Position numbers and translations under genes: made by a program | Source: Flammeovirgaceae bacterium | GTDB lineage: Bacteria; Bacteroidota; Bacteroidia; Cytophagales; Cyclobacteriaceae | Assembly (NCBI GenBank): GCA_024638265.1 | Contig: JAHEKQ010000025.1 | Coordinates: 1-39,362 of the forward strand | Length of the DNA: 39,362 nucleotides | Direction of reading: 5' to 3' | Shown: positions 1-9,044 of the stretch, piece by piece | Position numbering within the stretch: position 1 is the stretch's first letter | Layout: the number at the start of each line of letters is the position of its first letter | Notes under the pieces: generated by a model | Databases searched by the model: none | The model's input: the letters and a program-made list of their open reading frames with translations, nothing else | What the model was told of the DNA's origin: nothing

Positions 1-326
1 GTGGCCTGGTCGCTTCCAAAACGGAAATAAAGCTCGAAGGGTACGTAGATCGTCAGATTAGGACCCAGGAGGGATTTATCACTTTCAAATGGCAACTCAG
101 TTATGTTCAATCCCCCCATCCTGTAAAGCGAAGCCCCGGTCTGAATCCCCACAATATCCGTGAAGGGCAGTGCCACCCCGCGGTAGGAAAACGGACTCAC
201 AGGCATGGAGAATTCACCGTTTTTTGGGAAGAAGAATGAAAAGGACAATCCAACACCCTGCGCTTTCACCGCCGTGCCCGACGTTATAAAAATCAGCAAC
301 AAACAAACTCTAAACTCCCTATTCAT
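1..326 (-). CDS. Partial outer-membrane-type protein, N-terminus only
   Basis: The coding frame starts at an ATG whose complement lies at 324-326 and stays open to the left edge, so only about 108 N-terminal residues are visible. They begin MNREFRVCLLLIFITSGTAV, a Sec signal peptide that probably ends near KAQG, followed by short aromatic/polar alternating stretches (for example LTIYVPFELYFRFGS) like the strands of an outer-membrane beta-barrel. There is no lipobox cysteine. The ATG overlaps the TGA of the upstream PHP-domain lipoprotein gene by four bases (ATGA), which implies translational coupling and a shared transcript. The family is not recognised and the function is unknown; the barrel assignment is inferred from composition. 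Confidence 0.6.
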   Translation of the reverse strand, partial: MNREFRVCLLLIFITSGTAVKAQGVGLSFSFFFPKNGEFSMPVSPFSYRGVALPFTDIVGIQTGASLYRMGGLNITELPFESDKSLLGPNLTIYVPFELYFRFGSDQA

Positions 327-1522
327 TTTCTCATTATAGGTTGTGTCCATGCCATTTCATAATCGCCAACCTGGAAAGGATCTACTTTTAACTTGGTACT
401 GGTGACCCGGGCCCGTACGTAGATATCATCGTCTTCGAAAACATACTCAGCACTGGTTCCCTCTTGGGTTGAAAGCACGCGGGCAGACTCCTCGCGTTCC
501 TTCAATCCGATAAATTCTATGGTGTAATCCAGGCCTTCTTCTTCCACTATACTGAAACCGAGCTTTTTCGAGCTGATCAGGTATTCCTTGATCTCAACAC
601 CTGTAGAGGAATAAAAATGACCTCTTTCCATGGCATCCACCAGTGCCTCCGGGGTGAGTTCAACGCTGTTCACCATCACCCAACCCCGGCCAGAGTTACT
701 AAACTGGGAGCCAAACAAATGGTAATTATGACTGTCGTCCGTTGCAATCCCGTACATAAGGGGTTTTCCGTCAGCGATGTACTGGACATTGATCATATCC
801 CACATCTCCTCGGTACCGGGATGCTCCTGATCGCCGTAATTGTTAACCGCCGGATGTCCGTTGTATACCTCAAAAAAACGTTCACCGTCCAGCTTCATCA
901 TATCGTCCACCGAAATGGCATAGTAAAAATTGGGGTGGTTGATATGAGGAAACATAGGCTGATCCAGGCGTTCCCGCTGTTCCAGAACAGCATTGATGGC
1001 ATTCTGCATAACCTCGGCGACGCTACCACCTTCCTGGGCGCCAATCAACTCACTGATGTTGGTAGCATTCACGTGAATGGGTTTCCCTTCAAATGACGAG
1101 GTGATCTCCTCAGATTTGATGATCAGGAAGTCGTCTCCTTCGAATTTCGATCGGTACTCATCCAGTTCTTTCAGTTTCACGCTGATCCCCGCAGTATCCT
1201 CCCTGTATTCCACCCAATCCTGACCGAAATTAGCCAAGTATTTCTCAAAGGTCTGTTGCCGGATGGGTGAGCGGGTGACAGCACTCCACTTTTCGCCTTC
1301 CTGGAGAATATTGTGATCAGACAATCCCACGAATTGGTAGCCGTTCCGCTTGTACCAGTCCATGATCATTTCGGGGTAATCATCCCCATCAGACCAAAGG
1401 GAATGGGTGTGCAGGTTGCCTTTTTTCCAAACTTCGTCGGACCAGGGAATTTCCTTTTCTCCCATGCATCCGGTACCGCCTATCACTATTGTGAGAAGTA
1501 AAATAGTAGAGAGGGTTTTCAT
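323..1522 (-). CDS. PHP-domain metal-dependent phosphoesterase-like lipoprotein
   Basis: This is a 399-residue protein with a hydrophobic leader and a cysteine at residue 19 (IGGTGC) that fits a relaxed Bacteroidota lipobox, so it is probably membrane-anchored and periplasmic. The mature part is a PHP fold. It has HTH at 38-40, SDH at 68-70, a glutamate in SEEITS, further histidines in HVNAT and NHPNF, and a late TDDSH, which together form the usual metal-binding set. PHP proteins hydrolyse phosphoesters with a multinuclear metal centre; the substrate cannot be read from sequence. It is the first gene of a minus-strand pair and its stop overlaps the next start (ATGA). The start is divergent from the amidohydrolase gene with only 45 bases between them, so promoters for both must lie there. 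The fold is confident; the substrate and the lipid anchor are inferred. Confidence 0.85.
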   Translation of the reverse strand: MKTLSTILLLTIVIGGTGCMGEKEIPWSDEVWKKGNLHTHSLWSDGDDYPEMIMDWYKRNGYQFVGLSDHNILQEGEKWSAVTRSPIRQQTFEKYLANFGQDWVEYREDTAGISVKLKELDEYRSKFEGDDFLIIKSEEITSSFEGKPIHVNATNISELIGAQEGGSVAEVMQNAINAVLEQRERLDQPMFPHINHPNFYYAISVDDMMKLDGERFFEVYNGHPAVNNYGDQEHPGTEEMWDMINVQYIADGKPLMYGIATDDSHNYHLFGSQFSNSGRGWVMVNSVELTPEALVDAMERGHFYSSTGVEIKEYLISSKKLGFSIVEEEGLDYTIEFIGLKEREESARVLSTQEGTSAEYVFEDDDIYVRARVTSTKLKVDPFQVGDYEMAWTQPIMRK

Positions 1523-1567
1523 TGTATAAATCTTTTATGAACTTTCTCGGGAATAAAAATTAGTCAA

Positions 1568-3307
1568 ATGAAATATACGAAAAGCATTGGTTTATCAATT
1601 GCCGCAGTGCTGTTGATCCTGGTTAGCGCTTGTGAAACGGGTGAAAAACTGGAGACTGCCGACACGATCATATCTGGTGGCAACATTTATACAGTAAACA
1701 AATCCCAACCCACTGTGGAAGCAGTCGCGGTTAAGGACGGTAAAATATTGTATGCGGGAACGCAGGACGAAGCTGAGAAATATCGCGGTGAAGCTACCGC
1801 AGACCTCGACCTTGAAGGTGCGACAATGACCCCCGGACTCATCGAGACCCATGGCCATTTCATGGGCATGGGGATGTCAAAACTGAACCTTGAGTTGCAA
1901 GATGTACAGAGTTATGATGAGTTGGTCGAGCGGGTGGAGGATGCCGTAGCGGAAGCTGAGCCCGGTGAATGGATCATTGGTCGCGGATGGCATCAGAGTA
2001 AGTGGGACCCGGCACCCGACCCGATGGTGAAGGGCTTTCAGACCCATGACCAACTCAGTACAGTATCACCCGACAACCCCGTGTGGTTGAGGCACGCCAG
2101 CGGGCACGCTTCCTTCGCCAATGCGAAGGCCATGGAAATAGCAGGGGTTAATCCTCTTTCAATTGAAAGCCTGATGGAAGAGGTGGAAGGGGGCGAGATC
2201 ATACGCGATGAAAACGGTAATCCGACTGGGATATTTAACGAAAGAGCACAGGGCATTATCTCAAAACATGTGACCATCTCCGATGATCCAGATGAGCGGG
2301 AACGCAAAGCCTTTGACCTGGCCGTGGAGGAATCCCTCCGCAATGGTGTGACCAGTTTCCACGACGCTGGAGTAGGTGGTGGAACCATCGACTTTTACCG
2401 CGAAATGAAGCAAGAAGGAAAGATGGGCGTGCGATTGTATGTGATGGTTTCCGGCCCAAACCGGGAACTGACCGCTGAATGGCTTGAAAGGGGACCCATG
2501 ATCGATACCGCGGATCATTTGCTGACCGTTCGATCCATCAAACTCAATTGCGACGGTGCATTAGGCTCACGCGGGGCCTGGCTACTGGAAGAGTATACCG
2601 ATCGTCCCGGGCATTTCGGGCATGAAACCCTGCCGATGGATTATGTTGAAGAAATTTCTGTAAAAGGCCTGGAATCGGGATTCCAGGTATGCAGTCACGC
2701 CATTGGTGACCGGGCCAACCAGGAGATCCTGGACCGCTATGAGATTGCTTTTGATGGAAATCCCGAAGGTGCTACTGATCACCGGTTCCGTATCGAGCAC
2801 GCCCAACACTTGCATCCGGATGATATCCCTAGGTTTGGTGAGTTAGGGGTAATTCCTGCTATGCAAGCAATTCATATGGCTTCCGACCGTCCCTGGGCCA
2901 TTGACCGGCTCGGAGAGAAAAGGATCGTTGAAGGGGCCTACGTCTGGAAGAGCCTCCTTGATTCCGGGGCAAAAGTGATCAACGGCTCAGACGTACCTGT
3001 AGAACCAATAGATCCACTGGCTTCTTTTTATGCTTCAGTAAGCAGGAAAACTTTGAAGGGGACTCCAGAAGGTGGCTATGAACCAGAACAGAAGATGACC
3101 CGGGAGCAAACTCTAATCAGCTACACTTTGGATGCAGCATATGGTGCATTTGAAGAAGATATCAAGGGAAGTATTGAACCAGGAAAACTGGCGGACTTCA
3201 CTATCTATGACAAGGATATTATGACTATTCCGGAAGCCGAGATACTTGATACAAAGGTGGTTAAAACAATTCTCGGCGGAGAAGTAGTATACGAAGCCAA
3301 CAGATAG
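1568..3307 (+). CDS. Amidohydrolase family 3 (YtcJ-like) lipoprotein
   Basis: This 579-residue protein belongs to the amidohydrolase-3 branch of metal-dependent hydrolases. A signal peptide ends in a lipobox at Cys22 (LILVSAC), predicting a lipoprotein. The N-terminal beta-sandwich segment (IISGGNIYTV, AVAVKDGKILYAG) leads into the barrel with the metal pair H95-x-H97 (ETHGHF). Later come NCDGALGSRGAW, SHAIGDRANQ, RIEHAQH and GSDVPVEP, and the sandwich closes with GSIEPGKLADFTIYDKDI. The family hydrolyses C-N bonds of amides or ureides; the exact substrate is not predictable. The stop is followed after 66 bases by the DUF2911 gene, so the two may be co-transcribed. The length is normal for the family and all metal motifs are intact. 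Confidence 0.9.
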   Translation: MKYTKSIGLSIAAVLLILVSACETGEKLETADTIISGGNIYTVNKSQPTVEAVAVKDGKILYAGTQDEAEKYRGEATADLDLEGATMTPGLIETHGHFMGMGMSKLNLELQDVQSYDELVERVEDAVAEAEPGEWIIGRGWHQSKWDPAPDPMVKGFQTHDQLSTVSPDNPVWLRHASGHASFANAKAMEIAGVNPLSIESLMEEVEGGEIIRDENGNPTGIFNERAQGIISKHVTISDDPDERERKAFDLAVEESLRNGVTSFHDAGVGGGTIDFYREMKQEGKMGVRLYVMVSGPNRELTAEWLERGPMIDTADHLLTVRSIKLNCDGALGSRGAWLLEEYTDRPGHFGHETLPMDYVEEISVKGLESGFQVCSHAIGDRANQEILDRYEIAFDGNPEGATDHRFRIEHAQHLHPDDIPRFGELGVIPAMQAIHMASDRPWAIDRLGEKRIVEGAYVWKSLLDSGAKVINGSDVPVEPIDPLASFYASVSRKTLKGTPEGGYEPEQKMTREQTLISYTLDAAYGAFEEDIKGSIEPGKLADFTIYDKDIMTIPEAEILDTKVVKTILGGEVVYEANR

Positions 3308-3373
3308 AGTAATTTCCTTACATAACCTTGTCGATGGGGCGATTGAGTGTTAATTTTACTCCTCAAATCAACT

Positions 3374-4009
3374 ATGACTAAAATTATGGAAAAGAAGTTT
3401 TTGAAATTAGGTACACTCGCATTATTAGTGAGTAGTGCTGTATTTTTTTCAGCCTGTTCCACCTCCACACAATCAGAGGAAGGTGAAGAGGAATCAACTG
3501 AAATGAGTGAGGAAGAAGCGGAAGGTGAGGAAGCCGAAGAAGTTGAAGCTCCAGCAAGTCCCCGAATGGAAACTATGGACGAGATGGGCACCACTTCCGT
3601 GACCCTAAACTGGGGTTCTCCAGGAGTTAAGGATCGCGCAATTTGGGGAGAACTCGTTCCCTGGGGTGAAGTTTGGAGAGCCGGTGCCAATGAGACTTCC
3701 AAGGTGACTTTTGGGTCTGATGTTGTTATTGGTGAAACTACGGTTGAAGCTGGAACCTACGGGCTGCTGATCATCCCTCAGGAAGAAGGTGACTGGACAG
3801 TGATTGTAACGACCCAATACGACAGGGATGAGCACGGAATCTGGGGAAGTATGGGCTACGACGAGACCACCGATGTGGTTCGCGTTGATGTCACACCTAC
3901 CTGGGCCGATGAGTCAGAAGAGAGACTTAAGTGGGGATCTGAAGAAGGTGCAATCACCTTTGCTTGGGAAAAAGCAAGGCTCAGCATTCCTTTCAGCCCT
4001 GCTGAATAA
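3374..4009 (+). CDS. DUF2911 lipoprotein with acidic linker
   Basis: This is a lipoprotein of about 211 residues. The leader LALLVSSAVFFSAC gives a lipobox cysteine at residue 28 when read from the ATG at 3374; a second ATG at 3386 is equally possible. The frame extends back to a GTG at 3347, but that would add an unlikely pre-signal extension. After the cysteine comes a strongly acidic linker of about 35 residues, almost all Glu, Ser, Thr and Ala. The DUF2911 domain follows, recognisable by LVPWGEVWRAGANETSKVTF, TYGLLIIP and a C-terminal Trp-rich strand region. DUF2911 has no assigned biochemical function. The gene ends 21 bases before a strong terminator hairpin. Confidence 0.85.
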   Translation: MTKIMEKKFLKLGTLALLVSSAVFFSACSTSTQSEEGEEESTEMSEEEAEGEEAEEVEAPASPRMETMDEMGTTSVTLNWGSPGVKDRAIWGELVPWGEVWRAGANETSKVTFGSDVVIGETTVEAGTYGLLIIPQEEGDWTVIVTTQYDRDEHGIWGSMGYDETTDVVRVDVTPTWADESEERLKWGSEEGAITFAWEKARLSIPFSPAE

Positions 4010-4030
4010 GGTACATCATACTAAGAACTT

Positions 4031-4057
4031 AAAGCCGGACAATTTCCGGCTTTTTTT
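4031..4057 (+). terminator. Rho-independent terminator after the DUF2911 gene
   Basis: A perfect 9-bp stem pairs AAAGCCGGA (4031-4039) with TCCGGCTTT (4045-4053) around a 5-base loop and runs into seven consecutive T (4051-4057). It closes the transcript that starts with the amidohydrolase gene and insulates it from the mutase gene downstream. Confidence 0.9.
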
Positions 4058-4095
4058 GTGCCCGTACTCTGACCGGAAAAATGCCGAATTTTGAT

Positions 4096-4103
4096 TAATT
4101 TTG
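4096..4103 (+). promoter_or_regulatory. -7 box (TAATTTTG) of the icmF-type gene
   Basis: TAATTTTG matches the Bacteroidota -7 consensus TAnnTTTG exactly. The ATG begins only four bases after it, so a start site at the usual distance would make the mRNA leaderless or nearly so. I see no convincing -33 TTTG at the expected spacing. Confidence 0.65.
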
Positions 4104-4107
4104 CGGA

Positions 4108-7100
4108 ATGGTGAACGAACCCTATACCCCTAAAAATAAAGTCAGGATAGTTACGGCTGCAAGCCTGTTCGATGGCCATGATGCAGCAATCAATATTATG
4201 AGACGGATCATGCAGTCATCGGGATGCGAGGTAATTCACCTCGGCCATGACCGCTCCGTGCAGGAAATCGTTGACTGTGCCATCCAGGAAGATGCTCAGG
4301 CCATAGCCATCACCTCCTACCAGGGTGGGCATAATGAATTCCTCAAATATATGTACGACCTCCTTAAGGAAAGAGGGGCCAGTCATATCAAGATCTTCGC
4401 AGGGGGAGGCGGGGTAATCCTTCCAGATGAGATTAAGGAATTAATGGATTACGGTATTACGCGGATATATTCCCCTGACGATGGGCGATCCATGGGACTG
4501 CAGGGGATGATCAATCACCTGATTGAAAATGCAGACTACCCGCTGGGAGATAATCTCAATGGCCAAATCTCAAAATTTGAGGTACGGGACCATTCAGCTA
4601 TCGCAAGACTTATATCTGCGGCTGAGAACTTCCCCGAGGAAAACCGTGATTCCATCGATTCCATTTCCAAAAAAGCTGAAAAGAGCAAGGCACCGGTACT
4701 TGGAATCACCGGAACCGGTGGTGCCGGAAAGTCCAGTCTCGTCGACGAGCTCGTCCGGCGATTCATCAATGACTTCGGCGATAAAAAACTGGGGATCATC
4801 AGTGTGGATCCCTCGAAAAGGAAATCGGGCGGAGCACTGCTTGGCGACCGGATCAGGATGAATGCTATAAATCACCCGAATGTATATATGCGTTCCCTGG
4901 CAACCCGGCAGGCGAACCTCGCACTTTCAAAACATGTGGATTTGGCGGTGAAGACCCTCAAGGCAGCCGGCTTTGACCTGGTAATCCTGGAAACCTCGGG
5001 GATCGGACAGAGTGATACGGAAATTACTGATCACTGCGACCTGAGCCTTTATGTAATGACCCCTGAATACGGCGCTGCCTCTCAGCTGGAAAAGATCGAT
5101 ATGCTCGACTTCGCTGATATCATTGCCATTAACAAATTTGACAAGCGGGGCGGACTGGATGCACTGAGAGATGTCAGGAAGCAATACAAGAGGAATCACC
5201 AGCTATGGGAAACCGAAGATGAAGATATTCCAGTTTACCCTACCATTGCCTCCCAGTTTAACGATCCGGGAACCAATAAGCTTTATCTTTCGATCCTCCA
5301 TCGCCTAAATGAGCTCTTCGAAAAACCACTTCACAGCCAATTGGAGGAAGAACACGAGGAACCGGAAAAGTTTTTCATCATCCCACCAAAAAGGGTACGT
5401 TACCTCTCGGAGATTACGGAAAAAATCCAGGAGTACAACGAATGGGTAATTGATCAGTCAGAACTGGCCGACAACGCATACGCGGTAAACAAAACAAGGC
5501 AACTCGCTGATAAAAATATTGTTAAAGGGCTGGAAGACCTTGAACAGTCACATTGGCGGAGACTTGAAGCAGACAACCAGGACCTTATCACCAGTTGGGA
5601 AGAAAAAAGAAAGCGGTACAAGGACGAAGAGTACATCTTCAAGGTACGGGGCAAGGAAATCCGGATTCAAACCCACACCGAATCGCTCTCGCATACCCTG
5701 ATTCCGAAAGTGTCCACTCCTTCCTACCGATCATGGGGAGATATCCTCCGGTGGTCGCTACAAGAAAATGTACCCGGTGAGTTTCCCTACACGTCAGGAA
5801 TTTACCCCTTCAAGAGGGAGGGAGAGGATCCCACCAGGATGTTCGCTGGAGAAGGCGGACCTGAACGTACCAATAAGCGTTTTCACTACCTCAGTCATGG
5901 AATGCCTGCCAAAAGACTTTCCACAGCCTTCGATTCGGTAACCCTGTATGGTCAGGATCCGGATTACCGCCCGGATATCTATGGGAAGATCGGTAACTCC
6001 GGAGTGTCGGTATGTTGCCTTGACGATGCCAAGAAGCTGTATTCAGGCTTCGACCTGACCGACCCTAAGACTTCGGTGTCCATGACTATCAACGGACCGG
6101 CCCCGATGATACTCGCATATTTTCTGAACGCGGCCATTGATCAGCAATGTGAAAAATACATCCGCGAGAATGGACTGGAAAAAGAGGTGGAAAAGAAACT
6201 ATCAGCAAAGTACCCCGAAGGAAACCGGCCAGTCTACAACGGTGAGGTACCCGAAGGTAATGACGGCCTCGGGTTAATGCTCCTGGGTATTACCGGGGAT
6301 GAAGTACTGGATCCTGAAGTTTACAACAAGATCAAAGTGGAAACACTAAATGTAGTCCGTGGAACGGTCCAGGCCGATATACTCAAAGAAGACCAGGCAC
6401 AAAACACCTGTATCTTCTCAACGGAATTTGCATTGAAGCTCATGGGGGATGTGCAGGAATACTTTATCGAGCACAAAGTCAGGAATTTTTACAGTGTTTC
6501 CATTTCAGGATATCATATTGCTGAAGCTGGTGCTAATCCCATTACCCAACTGGCCTTCACCCTGGCCAACGGCTTCACTTATGTAGAATATTACCTCAGC
6601 AGGGGGATGGATATTAATGAATTCGCCCCCAACCTGTCTTTTTTCTTCTCCAACGGGATCGATCCCGAATATGCGGTCATCGGCCGGGTGGCAAGGAGAA
6701 TATGGTCAAAGTCCATGAAATTGAAGTACGGAGCCAATGCCCGGTCACAGATGTTGAAATATCATATCCAGACCTCAGGCCGCTCACTTCACGCCCAGGA
6801 AATCGATTTCAACGATATCAGGACTACCCTGCAGGCACTCTATGCCATTTACGACAACTGTAACAGCCTGCATACAAACGCATACGACGAGGCGATCACC
6901 ACCCCCACCGAAGAATCAGTGAGGAGAGCTGTGGCGATACAGTTGATTATCAACAAGGAACTCGGGTTGGCTAAAAATGAAAATCCCATGCAGGGATCCT
7001 TTATCATTGAAGAGCTGACCGACCTGGTGGAGGAAGCTGTGATGATGGAATTCGATAGGATCACAGAGCGTGGGGGTGTGCTCGGTGCGATGGAAACGAT

Positions 7101-7458
7101 GTACCAGCGAGGACAAATCCAAGAGGAAAGCCTTTATTATGAGACCCTAAAACATACCGGAGAGTTTCCCATCGTGGGCGTAAATACTTTCCTGAGCAAA
7201 TCCGGGTCTCCTACAACTTTACCTGGTGAGGTGATACGAGCAACAAAAGAGGAAAAAGAAAACCAGATCTCTACTCTGAAAAACCTTCATTCCACCCATG
7301 AGGAAAAAGTCGAAGCCGGGCTCGGACGTATCCGGGATGCGGCCCTGCACAACCAAAACATGTTTTTTGAACTGATGGAAGCGACAAAAGCCTGTTCACT
7401 CGGTCAGATCACGAATCTCCTATTTGAAGTAGGCGGGAAGTATCGCCGCAATATGTAA
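4108..7458 (+). CDS. icmF: Fused isobutyryl-CoA mutase-type enzyme (IcmF): B12 domain, G-protein chaperone, mutase
   Basis: This 1116-residue protein has the IcmF domain order. A cobalamin-binding domain comes first, with the DxH signature D22-G-H24 and the later AGGGGVI loop. A MeaB-like GTPase follows, with P-loop GTGGAGKSS near 202-210, [24 protein letters not shown] and the guanine motif NKFD. The C-terminal part is the acyl-CoA mutase barrel. At the two substrate-selecting positions it carries Phe579 (RMFAGEG) and Gln765 (AQNTC), the isobutyryl-CoA pair, where methylmalonyl-CoA mutases have Tyr and Arg; the conserved SGYH histidine is His803. It therefore probably interconverts isobutyryl-CoA and butyryl-CoA using adenosylcobalamin, with its own GTPase supporting cofactor loading. 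The gene has its own promoter and stands alone. The assignment is strong; substrate preference is inferred from residues. Confidence 0.93.
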   Translation: MVNEPYTPKNKVRIVTAASLFDGHDAAINIMRRIMQSSGCEVIHLGHDRSVQEIVDCAIQEDAQAIAITSYQGGHNEFLKYMYDLLKERGASHIKIFAGGGGVILPDEIKELMDYGITRIYSPDDGRSMGLQGMINHLIENADYPLGDNLNGQISKFEVRDHSAIARLISAAENFPEENRDSIDSISKKAEKSKAPVLGITGTGGAGKSSLVDELVRRFINDFGDKKLGIISVDPSKRKSGGALLGDRIRMNAINHPNVYMRSLATRQANLALSKHVDLAVKTLKAAGFDLVILETSGIGQSDTEITDHCDLSLYVMTPEYGAASQLEKIDMLDFADIIAINKFDKRGGLDALRDVRKQYKRNHQLWETEDEDIPVYPTIASQFNDPGTNKLYLSILHRLNELFEKPLHSQLEEEHEEPEKFFIIPPKRVRYLSEITEKIQEYNEWVIDQSELADNAYAVNKTRQLADKNIVKGLEDLEQSHWRRLEADNQDLITSWEEKRKRYKDEEYIFKVRGKEIRIQTHTESLSHTLIPKVSTPSYRSWGDILRWSLQENVPGEFPYTSGIYPFKREGEDPTRMFAGEGGPERTNKRFHYLSHGMPAKRLSTAFDSVTLYGQDPDYRPDIYGKIGNSGVSVCCLDDAKKLYSGFDLTDPKTSVSMTINGPAPMILAYFLNAAIDQQCEKYIRENGLEKEVEKKLSAKYPEGNRPVYNGEVPEGNDGLGLMLLGITGDEVLDPEVYNKIKVETLNVVRGTVQADILKEDQAQNTCIFSTEFALKLMGDVQEYFIEHKVRNFYSVSISGYHIAEAGANPITQLAFTLANGFTYVEYYLSRGMDINEFAPNLSFFFSNGIDPEYAVIGRVARRIWSKSMKLKYGANARSQMLKYHIQTSGRSLHAQEIDFNDIRTTLQALYAIYDNCNSLHTNAYDEAITTPTEESVRRAVAIQLIINKELGLAKNENPMQGSFIIEELTDLVEEAVMMEFDRITERGGVLGAMETMYQRGQIQEESLYYETLKHTGEFPIVGVNTFLSKSGSPTTLPGEVIRATKEEKENQISTLKNLHSTHEEKVEAGLGRIRDAALHNQNMFFELMEATKACSLGQITNLLFEVGGKYRRNM

Positions 7459-7500
7459 AAAGAAATCAGTGCTATCGGGCTGAGATATCAATCCAATAGC

Positions 7501-7508
7501 TAATTTTG
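7501..7508 (+). promoter_or_regulatory. -7 box (TAATTTTG) of guaA
   Basis: This is an exact TAnnTTTG match seven bases... upstream of the guaA ATG at 7515 (six bases separate the two). A start site at the normal distance falls on or just before the ATG, giving a leaderless or very short leader. The box overlaps an in-frame TTG at 7506, which argues against that TTG as a translation start. Confidence 0.65.
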
Positions 7509-7514
7509 CGATCT

Positions 7515-9044
7515 ATGACTGAGAAGATCATCATACTGGATTTCGGTTCCCAGTATACCCAGCTGATCGCCAGGCGCGTCAGGGAACTGAATGTATACTG
7601 TGAAATTCACCCTTTCAACCATCTTCCCGAACTTGACGATACCGTAAAAGGTGTAATCCTTTCAGGCGGACCGTGTTCCGTACTGGATAAAGAAGCTCCC
7701 GACCTTGATTTGGACATTTTTCGTGGCAAATGGCCACTCCTGGGAATATGCTATGGTGCACAATTGTTAGCCCATAAAAGTGGTGGTAAAGTCCTTCCTT
7801 CAGAAATCAGGGAATACGGCAGGGCCAGGCTCGAAAAAGTAGATCACCACAACCCCCTCCTGAAAGAAATTGAAATAGACACCCAGGTGTGGATGTCACA
7901 TGGAGATACCATCCAGGAGGTTCCCGATAATTTTGAAGTGATCTCAAGCACGGAGAGTGTTAACGTGGCTGCCTATAAAGTGGAAGATGAGCACACATAC
8001 GGCATACAGTTTCACCCGGAGGTCACCCATACAGTTCACGGAAAAGAACTGCTCAGGAATTTTGTGGTCCATATCAGTGGCTGCAGCCAGGACTGGACCC
8101 CCGATATCTTTATCGAGGAGACTGTGGCCGGTCTCAAAAAACAATTAGGAGATGACCAGGTAGTAATGGGTCTCAGTGGTGGTGTGGACAGTTCAGTAGC
8201 TGCTATGCTGATTCACCGGGCCATCGGCGAAAACCTGCATTGCATATTTGTCGATAATGGCCTCTTGAGAAAATACGAATTCGAAGATGTCCTGAAAGGC
8301 TATGAGGGCATGGGTCTGAACGTTACGGGTGTAGATGCCAAAGACAAATTCTACAAGGCCCTGGAGGGATTAAAAGATCCCGAAGACAAGAGAAAAGCGA
8401 TTGGTCGGACATTCATTGAAATATTTGATGAAGAAGCCCACAAGATCACAAATGTAAAATGGCTCGGGCAGGGTACCATCTATCCCGATGTTATTGAATC
8501 GGTATCAGTAAACGGGCCCTCTGCCACAATAAAATCACATCATAACGTTGGAGGATTGCCCGATTTTATGAAACTCAAAGTGGTGGAACCTCTAAATACA
8601 CTTTTCAAGGATGAAGTAAGACTGGTTGGTAAAAACCTTGAGATTGATAATAAAATTCTTGGCAGACATCCCTTTCCAGGTCCCGGTCTTGGAATCAGGA
8701 TCTTGGGAGATATTACCCCGGAAAAAGTCAGAATCCTGCAGGAAGTGGATCATATATTCATCAGGGGGCTCAAGGAGAAAGGTCTTTATGATGATATCTG
8801 GCAAGCGGGAGCCATGCTTCTTCCCGTACAATCCGTTGGGGTCATGGGAGACGAAAGGACTTATGAAAGCGTGGTAAGCCTCAGGGCGGTAAACAGTGTC
8901 GACGGAATGACGGCAGACTGGCATCACCTTCCCTACGAATTCCTCGCCGATGTGAGCAACAAAATTATTAACTCGGTCAAGGGAGTGAACCGTGTCGTTT
9001 ACGACATTTCCTCCAAGCCTCCGGCCACAATCGAATGGGAGTGA
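7515..9044 (+). CDS. guaA: GMP synthase, glutamine-hydrolysing
   Basis: This enzyme converts XMP, glutamine and ATP to GMP. The 509-residue sequence has the class I glutamine amidotransferase domain first, with nucleophile Cys79 (GICYGAQ) and the His167/Glu169 pair (FHPEV). The ATP-pyrophosphatase domain follows with SGGVDSS near 221-227, and the dimerisation domain contains [13 protein letters not shown] and ends in the typical [11 protein letters not shown] chose the ATG at 7515 ([13 protein letters not shown]) over an in-frame TTG at 7506 because the latter sits inside the promoter box and the family starts just before the DFGSQY motif. The last ten bases overlap the start of the next gene, so guaA leads a guaA / TPR-PBP / hemL operon. 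Confidence 0.98.
   Translation: MTEKIIILDFGSQYTQLIARRVRELNVYCEIHPFNHLPELDDTVKGVILSGGPCSVLDKEAPDLDLDIFRGKWPLLGICYGAQLLAHKSGGKVLPSEIREYGRARLEKVDHHNPLLKEIEIDTQVWMSHGDTIQEVPDNFEVISSTESVNVAAYKVEDEHTYGIQFHPEVTHTVHGKELLRNFVVHISGCSQDWTPDIFIEETVAGLKKQLGDDQVVMGLSGGVDSSVAAMLIHRAIGENLHCIFVDNGLLRKYEFEDVLKGYEGMGLNVTGVDAKDKFYKALEGLKDPEDKRKAIGRTFIEIFDEEAHKITNVKWLGQGTIYPDVIESVSVNGPSATIKSHHNVGGLPDFMKLKVVEPLNTLFKDEVRLVGKNLEIDNKILGRHPFPGPGLGIRILGDITPEKVRILQEVDHIFIRGLKEKGLYDDIWQAGAMLLPVQSVGVMGDERTYESVVSLRAVNSVDGMTADWHHLPYEFLADVSNKIINSVKGVNRVVYDISSKPPATIEWE

Noticed and set aside
617-1096. 159-residue plus-strand frame opposite the PHP gene
   Set aside because: It lies entirely antisense to a gene with a full set of family motifs and has no recognisable features of its own.
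3205-3702. 165-residue minus-strand frame spanning the amidohydrolase/DUF2911 junction
   Set aside because: Its Ser-rich composition is the complement of the acidic Glu linker codons; there is no independent support.
7506-7514. TTG start adding three residues to GuaA
   Set aside because: It overlaps the -7 promoter box, so it would not be in the mRNA.
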